Part shown: positions 7,238 through 13,833 of the stretch, piece by piece
How the letters are laid out: every line of letters begins with the position of its first letter
Position numbering within the stretch: the stretch's first letter is position 1
Assembly: GCA_910575505.1 (NCBI GenBank)
Contig: CAJTFK010000032.1
Coordinates: 1 to 33,824 of the forward strand
DNA from: Oscillospiraceae bacterium
Lineage (GTDB): Bacteria > Bacillota > Clostridia > Oscillospirales > Oscillospiraceae
Length of the DNA stretch: 33,824 bases
Direction of reading: 5' to 3'
The notes under the pieces: model-generated
Databases searched by the model: none
Seen by the model: only the letters and a program-made list of their open reading frames with translations
Told to the model about the DNA's origin: nothing
Position numbers and translations under genes: made by a program

Positions 7238-7250
7238 CGAACAAATGTTG
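7238..7250. promoter_or_regulatory. LexA (SOS) box of uvrB
   Basis: CGAACAAATGTTG matches the Firmicutes LexA consensus GAAC-N4-GTTC at all but the last base, and it overlaps the uvrB -35 hexamer (7248-7253). Repression by LexA and induction after DNA damage are expected for uvrB in this phylum. No lexA gene is in the window. Confidence 0.7.
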
Positions 7251-7276
7251 TAATTCGGCCGGCGCTGTGGTACAAT
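7248..7276 (+). promoter_or_regulatory. Promoter of uvrB
   Basis: TTGTAA (7248-7253) and TACAAT (7271-7276) are 17 bases apart. The -35 lies within the LexA box. The leader to the start codon is about 95 nt. Confidence 0.65.
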
Positions 7277-7375
7277 GAGAAGCGGAAGGAAGGCGGTCCT
7301 TTTCATGGGGGCCGCCGGAGGGACGGCGGAAGCCGAAAACACGAAAAAAACTCTACAGCATGGGAGCGTGGAACG

Positions 7376-9346
7376 ATGCCGAAATTTCAGGTTGTATCCG
7401 ATTATCAGCCCTCCGGCGACCAGCCGGAGGCCATTGCCGCTTTGGCGGAGGGCATTGAAAACGGACTGAAGGAGCAGGTTTTGCTGGGCGTCACCGGCTC
7501 CGGCAAGACCTTTACCATGGCAAAGGTCATCGAGGCCGTCCAGCGGCCCACTCTGGTGCTGGCCCACAACAAAACCCTGGCGGCCCAGCTCTGTGCGGAG
7601 TTCAAGGAGTTTTTTCCCAACAACGCCGTGGAGTATTTCGTGTCCTACTATGACTACTACCAGCCCGAGGCCTATATTCCCCATACGGACACCTATATTG
7701 CCAAAGATGCCTCCACCAACGACGAGATCGACCGCCTCCGCCTCTCCGCCACCTTCGCCCTGCTGGAGCGGCGGGACGTCATCGTGGTGGCCTCCGTCTC
7801 CTGTATTTACGGACTGGGAGAGCCGGAGGATTTTGCGAAGCTGTCCGTCTCTCTCCGGGTGGGGGCGGAGTGGGAGCGGGACCAGCTGCTGCGCCGCCTG
7901 GTGGAGATCCGCTATGAGCGGAACGACGTCGCCTTTGAGCGCAATATGTTCCGGGTCCGGGGGGACACGGTGGAGATATACCCGGCCTATTACAAGGACA
8001 GGGCCATCCGTGTGGAGTTCTTCGGGGACGAGATTGAGCGCATCAGCGAATTCAACCCCCTCACCGGAACCGCCTCGCTGAAGCTGAACCACGCCGTGAT
8101 CTATCCCGCCAGCCACTATGTCACTACCAAGGACAAAATGGACAAGGCCATCGGCGAAATTCGAAAAGAGCTGGAGAACCAGGTAGAGACCTTCACCGCC
8201 AATAACCAGCTGGTGGAGGCCCAGCGCATCCGCCAGCGGACGGAGTACGACATGGAGATGATGCAGGAGCTGGGCTACTGTTCCGGCATCGAGAACTATT
8301 CCCGCATCATCTCCGACCGGCCCGCCGGGTCCGCGCCCATGACGCTGCTGGACTTCTTCCCCGAGGATTTCGTGCTCTTCGTGGACGAGAGCCACGTCAC
8401 CCTCCCCCAGGTCCGGGCCATGTACAACGGCGACCACGCCCGGAAGGATGCCCTGGTGAAGTACGGCTTCCGCCTCCCCTGTGCCTATGACAACCGTCCC
8501 CTGAAATTCGAGGAGTTCGAGGGCCGCATCGGTCAGGCGGTCTTCGTCTCGGCAACGCCGGGCCCCTATGAGCGGGAGCGGGCGGACAACATTGTGGAAC
8601 AGGTCATCCGCCCCACGGGACTGCTGGACCCGAAGGTGGAGGTCCGGCCCGTTACCGGGCAGATTGACGATTTGATCGAGGAGATCAACGCCCGGTCCGC
8701 CCGGGACGAACGGGTGCTGGTGACCACACTCACCAAGAAGATGGCGGAGGATCTGACGGAGTACTTCAAGAACGCCGGAATCAGAGTCCGCTATATGCAC
8801 TCCGACGTGGAGACCATCGAGCGGATGGAGATTATCCGGGACCTGCGGCTGGGGAAATTTGACGTGCTCATCGGCATCAACCTCCTCCGGGAGGGCCTGG
8901 ACTTGCCTGAAGTCTCCCTGGTGGCGGTGCTGGACGCGGACAAGGAGGGCTTTTTGCGATCCGAGACTTCCCTGATTCAGACCATAGGCCGGGCGGCCCG
9001 GAACGCGGAGGGTCTGGTGATTCTCTACGCCGACGCCGTCACTCCCTCCATGCGGGCGGCCATGGACGAGACGGAGCGCCGCCGGGGGATTCAGGACGCC
9101 TACAACCAGGCCCATGGCATCGTCCCCAAGACCATCATCAAGGGCGTCCGGGAGGTGCTGGAAATTTCCGCCACAGCCGAGGAGGACACCACCCGGGCCC
9201 GCCACCACCGCAAGCTGAACAAGCTGGAGCGGGAGGCCGAGATCAAGAAGCTGGAAAAGGAAATGAGAGAGGCCAGCAAGATGCTGGAATTCGAATATGC
9301 CGCCGTGCTGCGGGATAGGATTATTGAACTAAGAGGCGAAAAATAG
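7376..9346 (+). CDS. uvrB: Excinuclease ABC subunit UvrB
   Basis: Encodes 656 residues, full length for UvrB. It is the damage-verifying helicase-like subunit of nucleotide excision repair; it is loaded by UvrA and recruits UvrC. Visible features are Walker A GVTGSGKT (residues 38-45), the beta-hairpin region [12 protein letters not shown], Walker B-type VDESH, the helicase motif IGRAARN, and a C-terminal UVR coiled-coil domain ([23 protein letters not shown]). Start 7376 fits the family N-terminus ([17 protein letters not shown]); the 90 extra in-frame codons upstream cross the promoter and the repeat. An SOS box governs the promoter. uvrA is encoded 4.5 kb downstream rather than next to it. 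Confidence 0.97.
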   Translation: MPKFQVVSDYQPSGDQPEAIAALAEGIENGLKEQVLLGVTGSGKTFTMAKVIEAVQRPTLVLAHNKTLAAQLCAEFKEFFPNNAVEYFVSYYDYYQPEAYIPHTDTYIAKDASTNDEIDRLRLSATFALLERRDVIVVASVSCIYGLGEPEDFAKLSVSLRVGAEWERDQLLRRLVEIRYERNDVAFERNMFRVRGDTVEIYPAYYKDRAIRVEFFGDEIERISEFNPLTGTASLKLNHAVIYPASHYVTTKDKMDKAIGEIRKELENQVETFTANNQLVEAQRIRQRTEYDMEMMQELGYCSGIENYSRIISDRPAGSAPMTLLDFFPEDFVLFVDESHVTLPQVRAMYNGDHARKDALVKYGFRLPCAYDNRPLKFEEFEGRIGQAVFVSATPGPYERERADNIVEQVIRPTGLLDPKVEVRPVTGQIDDLIEEINARSARDERVLVTTLTKKMAEDLTEYFKNAGIRVRYMHSDVETIERMEIIRDLRLGKFDVLIGINLLREGLDLPEVSLVAVLDADKEGFLRSETSLIQTIGRAARNAEGLVILYADAVTPSMRAAMDETERRRGIQDAYNQAHGIVPKTIIKGVREVLEISATAEEDTTRARHHRKLNKLEREAEIKKLEKEMREASKMLEFEYAAVLRDRIIELRGEK

Positions 9347-9411
9347 TTAGGAATCAGAAATGAGAAATGACATCTGGTTTGAAAAAATTCCTGACTCCTA
9401 ATTCCTGATTG
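9344..9411. repeat. AT-rich inverted element with AGGAAT/ATTCC motifs
   Basis: TAGTTAGGAATCAG directly after (and including) the uvrB stop faces CTGACTCCTAATTCCTGATT at 9391-9410. The arms are made of repeating GGAAT-type units. A larger relative is at 28839-28920, and single arms are visible at 19223-19237 and 33694-33711. It occupies the gap between uvrB and the next gene; its function is unknown. Confidence 0.5.
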
Positions 9412-9424
9412 AACGAGGTGCCTT

Positions 9425-9802
9425 ATGAAATACGACTGGCTGGACGAATACCTTCTGTCCCTGCCGGGGGCAGAAAAGGACTACAAGCCCGAATGGGGCT
9501 GGTTCCGCTACATGATCCGGGGCAGGCTCTTCGCCGCCGTCTGCACGCCGGACGAAAAGCACGGGACCTACGGCGGCCGCGATCTGGTGAATCTGAAATG
9601 CGACCCTGCCCGGGGCGAGATCCTCCGGGCGGCGCACCCCGAAATTCTGCCGGGGTTCTACTGTGACAAACGGCACTGGATCGCCTGCCTCCTGGACGGG
9701 GAGCTGCCGGAGAATATTCTCCGGGAGCTCTGCCGGGAGTCCCACCAGCTGATTTTGAAAAAGCTGCCCAAGTACGTACAGCGGGAAATTCTTGGAACTT
9801 AA
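9425..9802 (+). CDS. MmcQ/YjbR family protein
   Basis: Encodes 125 residues. The layout is that of the YjbR/MmcQ family (DUF419, CyaY-like double-wing fold): YDWLDEYLLSLPGAEKDYKPEWGW at the N-terminus, a nucleic-acid-binding-like core with LVNLKCDP, then GFYCDKRHWIACLLDG and a C-terminal helix ending in an LKKLP segment. Members are small single-domain proteins of uncertain role, often labelled DNA-binding. The ATG at 9425 has GAGGTG five bases before it. It lies 78 bases behind uvrB across the AT-rich inverted element and may or may not share its transcript; a membrane-protein gene follows 54 bases later. Confidence 0.8.
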   Translation: MKYDWLDEYLLSLPGAEKDYKPEWGWFRYMIRGRLFAAVCTPDEKHGTYGGRDLVNLKCDPARGEILRAAHPEILPGFYCDKRHWIACLLDGELPENILRELCRESHQLILKKLPKYVQREILGT

Positions 9803-9856
9803 AGCCTGCTCCTTTTCTGGAATCTGGAAACATTTTGATTGACAGGGGGCCTTATC

Positions 9857-10576
9857 ATGGAGCTGACGCGCTTTCAAAAAATCCTGCTGGCGGCGCTGGC
9901 GGGGATGCTGGTTTTTTTCAGCGTCCTCATGGCGGTCTTCCGGAGCAGTCCCGGCGTGCTGTTTGAGGAGGGCCTTCTGGAAATCGCCGGGGAAGAGGTC
10001 TACACCGGCAGGGTCAAAGGGGAGCCGGTGGCCATTACCGTCACACGGCCCTCGGATTCCAGGGCCGTGGTGGAGTTCGCCGTTGGGGACCGGTTCCGCG
10101 ATGTCTGCCAGGTGGACTATCCCCTGACGCCCGTCGAGACGGTCCGGGGCCCGGTGGACGGCATCCGGGTCACGAAAAACGGCGCGGTCCTGTTCCAGGG
10201 GGCCTATGCCCCGGACATGGAGGGCGGCTGGTTCGACGAGAACGGGGACTGGGCCCCCCAGTTTACCGTCCGGGCCTGTACCGGCGGCGACCCCTGGCGG
10301 TATTATGAGACGGACGCGGCCACCGCTGTGGCCTTCGCCCTGGGGCCGGGGACCGCCGCCCACGGGGACCCGGGCCTCTTCGGTCTGTCGGTGTTCCTGT
10401 CGGCTCTGCTGGCGGTGCAGATTGTGTTTCACAGGCAGCTGTTCCGCTTTCAGCATCGCTGGGCCCGGGACCCGGAGCCTACGGAGGGTTATCTGGCGCT
10501 GGAACGGGCGGTGTGGCTGCTGGCAGCGGTGGTTATTGCCGGGGTCTATCTCGCGGCGATGGTGACAGTCAGTTAG
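9857..10576 (+). CDS. Membrane protein of unknown function (239 aa)
   Basis: Encodes 239 residues with one membrane helix near the N-terminus (LLAALAGMLVFFSVLMAVF), a soluble region of about 145 residues, and two C-terminal helices (LFGLSVFLSALLAVQIVF and LLAAVVIAGVYLAAM). The middle domain is beta-rich and presumably extracytoplasmic. I do not recognise the family. The ATG at 9857 follows CAGGGGG; an in-frame TTG at 9839 is a weaker start. Its stop codon overlaps the ribosome site (TAGGAG) of the following EamA gene, so translational coupling is likely and the two proteins may be functionally linked. Confidence 0.72.
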   Translation: MELTRFQKILLAALAGMLVFFSVLMAVFRSSPGVLFEEGLLEIAGEEVYTGRVKGEPVAITVTRPSDSRAVVEFAVGDRFRDVCQVDYPLTPVETVRGPVDGIRVTKNGAVLFQGAYAPDMEGGWFDENGDWAPQFTVRACTGGDPWRYYETDAATAVAFALGPGTAAHGDPGLFGLSVFLSALLAVQIVFHRQLFRFQHRWARDPEPTEGYLALERAVWLLAAVVIAGVYLAAMVTVS

Positions 10577-10584
10577 GAGCGGTT

Positions 10585-11523
10585 GTGGAAGAAATACAGA
10601 AAAAAATCCCTCTCAGCGGAGAGGGCAGCAAGACAGAAAGAGAACACGCCGCCTGTGAGGGCGGCGAAGCAGGAAAGGCCTGTGCCGGCATTCTGGCGGC
10701 GGCGGTGCTGTGGGGCCTGATCGGCCTGTGGAACCGGCGGCTGATGGCGGCGGGCCTGTCCCCCGCGGGCATTGTGGCGGTGCGGAACTTCGGCGGCATG
10801 ACTCTGCTGGCGGCGTTCTTCGCCCTCCGGGACCGGCGGGTGTTCCGGGTGGAGCGGCGGCATCTGAAATACTTTTTCGGCACCGGCGTCGTCAGCGTGA
10901 CGCTGTTTACCGTGTGCTATTTCTCCTGCCAGCAGCTCTGCTCTCTGGCGGCGGCCTCCGTTCTGCTGTACACGGCCCCGTCCTTTGTGGTGCTGCTGCC
11001 GGCGGTCCTCTGGAGGGAGCCCGTCACCGGGAAAAAGCTGCTGGCCCTGGGGCTGACCCTGGCAGGCTGCGCCTGCGTCTGCGGTGTGTTCAGCGGAGGA
11101 CTGTCCGTGACGCTCCCCGGCGTCCTTCTGGGGCTGGGGTCCGGGTTCTTCTACGCACTTTACAGCATCTTTGGCCGGTATGCCCTGGCACATTACCCGC
11201 CTCTGACGGTGACGGTCTGGACCTTTTTGTTCGCAGGCCCGGCGTCCCTGGTCCTGCTTCGCCCAGCGGAGCTGGCGGCAGCGTTTTCCCGGCCCGGCTG
11301 CTGGCTGACGGCCCTGGCGCTGGCGGCGCTGTCCACGGCGCTGCCCTATGTCCTGTATACCTGGGGCCTCGCCCGGACGGAGCCGGGCCGGGCCTCCATC
11401 CTGGCCAGCCTGGAGCCGGCGGCGGCAGCCCTGACGGGGGTGCTGGCCTTCGGCGAGCCCATGGATCTGCTGACAGCGGCGGGAATCCTGTGCGTCCTGG
11501 CGGGCGTGTATATTCTGAGGTGA
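10585..11523 (+). CDS. EamA/DMT-family transporter
   Basis: Encodes 312 residues from a GTG start, chosen because AGGAG lies exactly five bases before it and the in-frame ATG at 10513 lies inside the previous gene. After a hydrophilic leader of about 35 residues (unusually long for the family) come about ten membrane helices in two EamA halves, starting with ILAAAVLWGLIGLWNRRL and ending in ILCVLAGVYILR. The conserved ASVLLYTAPSFVVLLPAVLWREP segment is typical of the RhaT/EamA group. The substrate is unknown. It is translationally coupled to the upstream membrane protein and followed after three bases by ybaK. It is not closely related in sequence to the EamA protein at 3472-4332. Confidence 0.85.
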   Translation: MEEIQKKIPLSGEGSKTEREHAACEGGEAGKACAGILAAAVLWGLIGLWNRRLMAAGLSPAGIVAVRNFGGMTLLAAFFALRDRRVFRVERRHLKYFFGTGVVSVTLFTVCYFSCQQLCSLAAASVLLYTAPSFVVLLPAVLWREPVTGKKLLALGLTLAGCACVCGVFSGGLSVTLPGVLLGLGSGFFYALYSIFGRYALAHYPPLTVTVWTFLFAGPASLVLLRPAELAAAFSRPGCWLTALALAALSTALPYVLYTWGLARTEPGRASILASLEPAAAALTGVLAFGEPMDLLTAAGILCVLAGVYILR

Positions 11524-11526
11524 CTT

Positions 11527-12024
11527 ATGGCTAAAAAGAAGGAAGAAAAGACCAACGTCATGCGGATTCTGGACCAGAAAAAAGTCCCCTACACCGCCCA
11601 TTTCTATGAGGAGAGCCAAGGGCCCCAGGGCACCCGGGAATACGGCGTCCATGTGGCACTGGCCCTGGGACAGGACCCCCGCCGGGCCTTCAAGACCCTG
11701 GCGGCAAAAGGGGCCTCCGGGGGATACTATGTGTTCGACATCCCAACCCCCGATACCCTGGACCTGAAAAAGGCGGCGAAGGCGGCGGGGGAGAAGTCCG
11801 TGGAGCTGCTGGCTGTGAAGGACATCACCGCCGTCACCGGCTATGTCCGGGGCGGGTGCAGCCCTGTGGGCATGAAAAAGCCCTATCCTGTTTTCTTCCA
11901 TGAAACGGCCCTGGACTATGAGACCATCTATATCTCCGCCGGGAAAATCGGGGTCCAGGCGGAGGTGGAGCCGGGGGCGCTGCTGGCCATGCTGGGCGCG
12001 GGGACGGCGGACCTGGTTACCTGA
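11527..12024 (+). CDS. ybaK: Cys-tRNA(Pro)/Cys-tRNA(Cys) deacylase
   Basis: Encodes 165 residues. YbaK-type proteins are single-domain trans-editing enzymes that hydrolyse Cys-tRNA(Pro), correcting a common misacylation by prolyl-tRNA synthetase. The sequence shows the family pattern: an N-terminal ILDQKKVPYTAHFYE, then LGQDPRRAFKTLA, VFDIPTPDTLDLKKAAKAAG, and the GCSPVGMKKPYPVFFHE core with ISAGKIGVQAEV toward the end. The start at 11527 follows GAGGTGA, which overlaps the stop of the EamA gene, so it is part of that operon. The last eight bases overlap the 3' end of a convergent gene on the minus strand. Confidence 0.92.
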   Translation: MAKKKEEKTNVMRILDQKKVPYTAHFYEESQGPQGTREYGVHVALALGQDPRRAFKTLAAKGASGGYYVFDIPTPDTLDLKKAAKAAGEKSVELLAVKDITAVTGYVRGGCSPVGMKKPYPVFFHETALDYETIYISAGKIGVQAEVEPGALLAMLGAGTADLVT

Positions 12025-12250
12025 CGCCCTCGCTCAGCAGGGTGAGACCCAGATGGAGCCCGGCGGCGAAGGCGTTGGTGGACCACTCCAGATAGGCATG
12101 GTCCATCTGGTCCAGAAGGTCCAGCCGGGCGTCGTCACTGATGGGAAGCCCGTTCAAGAGGGCGGTTATTTCTCTGCTGGGGAAGTTGTTCGAGTCTTTC
12201 AGCACCGATTCGCCGTAGGTGTCAAAGAGTTTTTGATAGATAGTAAGCAT
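12017..12250 (-). CDS. Small protein of unknown function (77 aa), divergent from an XRE regulator
   Basis: A 77-residue acidic, helical protein beginning MLTIYQKLFDTYGESVLK and ending AFAAGLHLGLTLLSEGVR. The start at 12250 has GAGGTG seven bases upstream. The C-terminal pattern (a helix with LDQMDHAYLEWS, then a short hydrophobic G-x2-LG motif) resembles small Firmicutes proteins of the DUF6809 kind, but that is an impression, not a match. The gene has a perfect TTGACA-17-TATAAT promoter with operator-like dyads in the spacer and at the start point, so its expression is probably strong when not repressed, most simply by the divergent XRE protein. A toxin-antitoxin or mobile-element regulatory pair is possible. 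Its stop overlaps the end of ybaK by 8 bases. Confidence 0.7.
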   Translation of the reverse strand: MLTIYQKLFDTYGESVLKDSNNFPSREITALLNGLPISDDARLDLLDQMDHAYLEWSTNAFAAGLHLGLTLLSEGVR

Positions 12251-12267
12251 AAATACACCTCGCAAAC

Positions 12268-12284
12268 AGAACTTTAAATGTTCT
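12268..12284. promoter_or_regulatory. Operator-like dyad 1 (AGAAC-N7-GTTCT)
   Basis: A 17-base dyad with 5-bp arms centred at 12276, covering the expected transcription start of the minus-strand gene. It is matched in design by dyad 2, 28 bases away. Confidence 0.6.
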
Positions 12285-12290
12285 ATTTGT

Positions 12291-12319
12291 ATTATAGAAT
12301 ATTTAAGATTCTTTGTCAA
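12291..12319 (-). promoter_or_regulatory. Perfect consensus promoter of the 77-aa gene
   Basis: On the minus strand, TTGACA (12319-12314) and TATAAT (12296-12291) are 17 bases apart. The -35 overlaps the AAGGAG ribosome site of the divergent XRE gene. It is one of only two exact consensus promoters I found in the window. Confidence 0.8.
12296..12312. promoter_or_regulatory. Operator-like dyad 2 (AGAAT-N7-ATTCT)
   Basis: A 17-base dyad with the same arm and spacer lengths as dyad 1. It lies in the 17-base spacer between the -35 and -10 of the minus-strand promoter, touching the first base of the -10, so bound protein would block polymerase. Confidence 0.6.
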
Positions 12320-12328
12320 GGAGAAAAA

Positions 12329-12547
12329 ATGGAAAAACTTGAAGAATTGGGGAAACGGCTTCGCGAACTTCGGAAGGAGCGGGGACTGCTTCAGCGTCAG
12401 ATGGCGGAGATGCTGCACATCACCGATGTGCATTATCGGAGAATAGAGGCTGGGAAAGTGAATATTCCTACTTTGACGCTCTGTTTTTTAGCAGATTATT
12501 ACGGCGTCAGCACGGACTATCTGCTGGGCCGGTCCGAGGAACGGTAA
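12329..12547 (+). CDS. XRE-family helix-turn-helix regulator (72 aa)
   Basis: Encodes 72 residues, essentially a single Cro/C1-type HTH domain: LGKRLRELRKERGLLQRQMAEMLHITDVHYRRIEAGKVNIPTLTLC then LADYYGVSTDYLLG. The start at 12329 follows AAGGAG; the 17 upstream in-frame codons cross the operators. It has no second domain, so it likely binds DNA as a dimer and is controlled by concentration or a partner. Two matched dyads lie directly upstream, which makes autoregulation and control of the divergent 77-aa gene the simplest reading. DNA here is more AT-rich than the neighbours, compatible with acquisition from elsewhere. Confidence 0.88.
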   Translation: MEKLEELGKRLRELRKERGLLQRQMAEMLHITDVHYRRIEAGKVNIPTLTLCFLADYYGVSTDYLLGRSEER

Positions 12548-12592
12548 GGGCAGGCCCTGCCGGAGATAGTGTGCCCGGGGAGGTATTGAGTT

Positions 12593-13768
12593 ATGGCATT
12601 TATGGCCCTGTTCGGATGGATCTTCATTCCCATCATCCTTCTGTATTACATCCTGCAGCTGTTCATGGCCCCCCTGGTCTGGGCCGCGGAGCACCAGACC
12701 GCCGTCAGCGTTATGGCAGCGGGTCTGCTGGCGTTGAATCTGCTGATTCTGGTCCTGTTGCTGCGGGTCCGAAAACGGCGGAAACAGGCCCGGCGGGCGG
12801 GCCGGACCCGAAAGGGCACGGTGGTCCTGACGCTGGCCGCCCTGTGGGAGGCCTGGACGGTCTTTTGCTGCGCCGCCTTCCTGATCATCCAGCCCCTGCG
12901 GTTCCTCCCGGAGCACGCCGGCGAGATGCTCGACACGGATGAGAACTGGTATGGGACCTGGACCGTCACCGGCGTGCAGGCCACAGCGCCCGGCTGCACC
13001 CAGACCCAGGAGGAGACAGACGCCCTCACCGGCACGTCAGTGACCTATGAGGAGACGCAGTTCTTCTCCTGCGGTGAGCGCTGGGGACTGGTCTACATGG
13101 AATATAAGCGGGTTTTTGCCTGGAAAGGAGACTTTTCCAGGGAATACGGGATAGAACTGGAAGATCTGGGCGTCGGGGACCGGCTGGGCATGTGGTGCGT
13201 GACCCTGAATCCGTCCAAGAAAACGGAGGAAGCGGACCCGCTGGGGCTGAAGCTGTACATGCTGGACGAGGACACAGCGCTGCTGTACCGGAGGGGCGTT
13301 TTCTTCCGGGCGGAGCGTACGGAGACCGTCCCCATTCCGAAGGAGAGCGTCCAGCCCCAGCCCCCGGACCCCAACGCCCCGGCCTGGCTTGGGACCTGGA
13401 CGGTCACGGACTGCCTGGGGACCGCCCCGGAGGAGCCCATGGACCCGGAGCTTATAGAGAAGACGGTCGGGGCTGAGCTGAACTACTGGGAGGGCTCGGT
13501 GCTGTTCCTGCGCGAGGACTTCGGCGGCGGTGCGGGAGACCCGGAATACACGGAGTCCGAAATGACCCCGGAGTCCTTCGCGGAAGCCTACGGCGTGTCT
13601 TTGGAGGACCTGGGCGTGGAGGCGGACGTATATCTCCACATGGAGATGAAGGTACAGGCAAGCGAGCCCTTTTTTGAAGACCTGGGGGGCCGCTTCCTGC
13701 TGCTGGACGGGGAGACTATGGTGCTCTGCTGTGAGGGCGCGTTCTTCCGGGCCGAAAAAACCTCTTGA
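12593..13768 (+). CDS. Membrane-anchored protein with two tandem beta-rich domains
   Basis: Encodes 391 residues; the start follows GGAGG. The first 110 residues contain three membrane helices ([37 protein letters not shown], and one around [16 protein letters not shown]) with an arginine-rich cytoplasmic loop. Two related domains follow, residues about 119-242 and 265-389. Each opens W-x-GTWTVT, has an ELEDLGVG or SLEDLGVE segment in the middle, and closes FFRAE. The pattern resembles a lipocalin-like or barrel-forming domain that has been duplicated; binding partners are unknown. I do not recognise a named family. The gene's stop codon lies within the -35 of the uvrA promoter. Confidence 0.75.
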   Translation: MAFMALFGWIFIPIILLYYILQLFMAPLVWAAEHQTAVSVMAAGLLALNLLILVLLLRVRKRRKQARRAGRTRKGTVVLTLAALWEAWTVFCCAAFLIIQPLRFLPEHAGEMLDTDENWYGTWTVTGVQATAPGCTQTQEETDALTGTSVTYEETQFFSCGERWGLVYMEYKRVFAWKGDFSREYGIELEDLGVGDRLGMWCVTLNPSKKTEEADPLGLKLYMLDEDTALLYRRGVFFRAERTETVPIPKESVQPQPPDPNAPAWLGTWTVTDCLGTAPEEPMDPELIEKTVGAELNYWEGSVLFLREDFGGGAGDPEYTESEMTPESFAEAYGVSLEDLGVEADVYLHMEMKVQASEPFFEDLGGRFLLLDGETMVLCCEGAFFRAEKTS

Positions 13769-13793
13769 CATAAAAAATACATTCCATTAGTCT
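13765..13793 (+). promoter_or_regulatory. Promoter of uvrA
   Basis: TTGACA (13765-13770) contains the stop codon of the preceding gene, and TAGTCT (13788-13793) follows after 17 bases. Unlike uvrB, I see no good LexA box here. Confidence 0.5.
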
Positions 13794-13833
13794 GTAAAGC
13801 GTGACGAAACGCAAGCAAAGGAGAACCAACGCC

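Noticed and set aside
7112..9208. 698-codon minus-strand frame opposite uvrB
   Set aside because: It is the antisense shadow of a fully motif-supported UvrB and has no ribosome site.
9839..9857. TTG start at 9839 for the 239-aa membrane protein
   Set aside because: The ATG at 9857 has CAGGGGG at good spacing, whereas the TTG overlaps that site and adds only six residues.
10513..10584. N-terminal extension of the second EamA protein to the ATG at 10513
   Set aside because: It overlaps the end of the previous gene in another frame, while a GTG at 10585 has AGGAG five bases before it.
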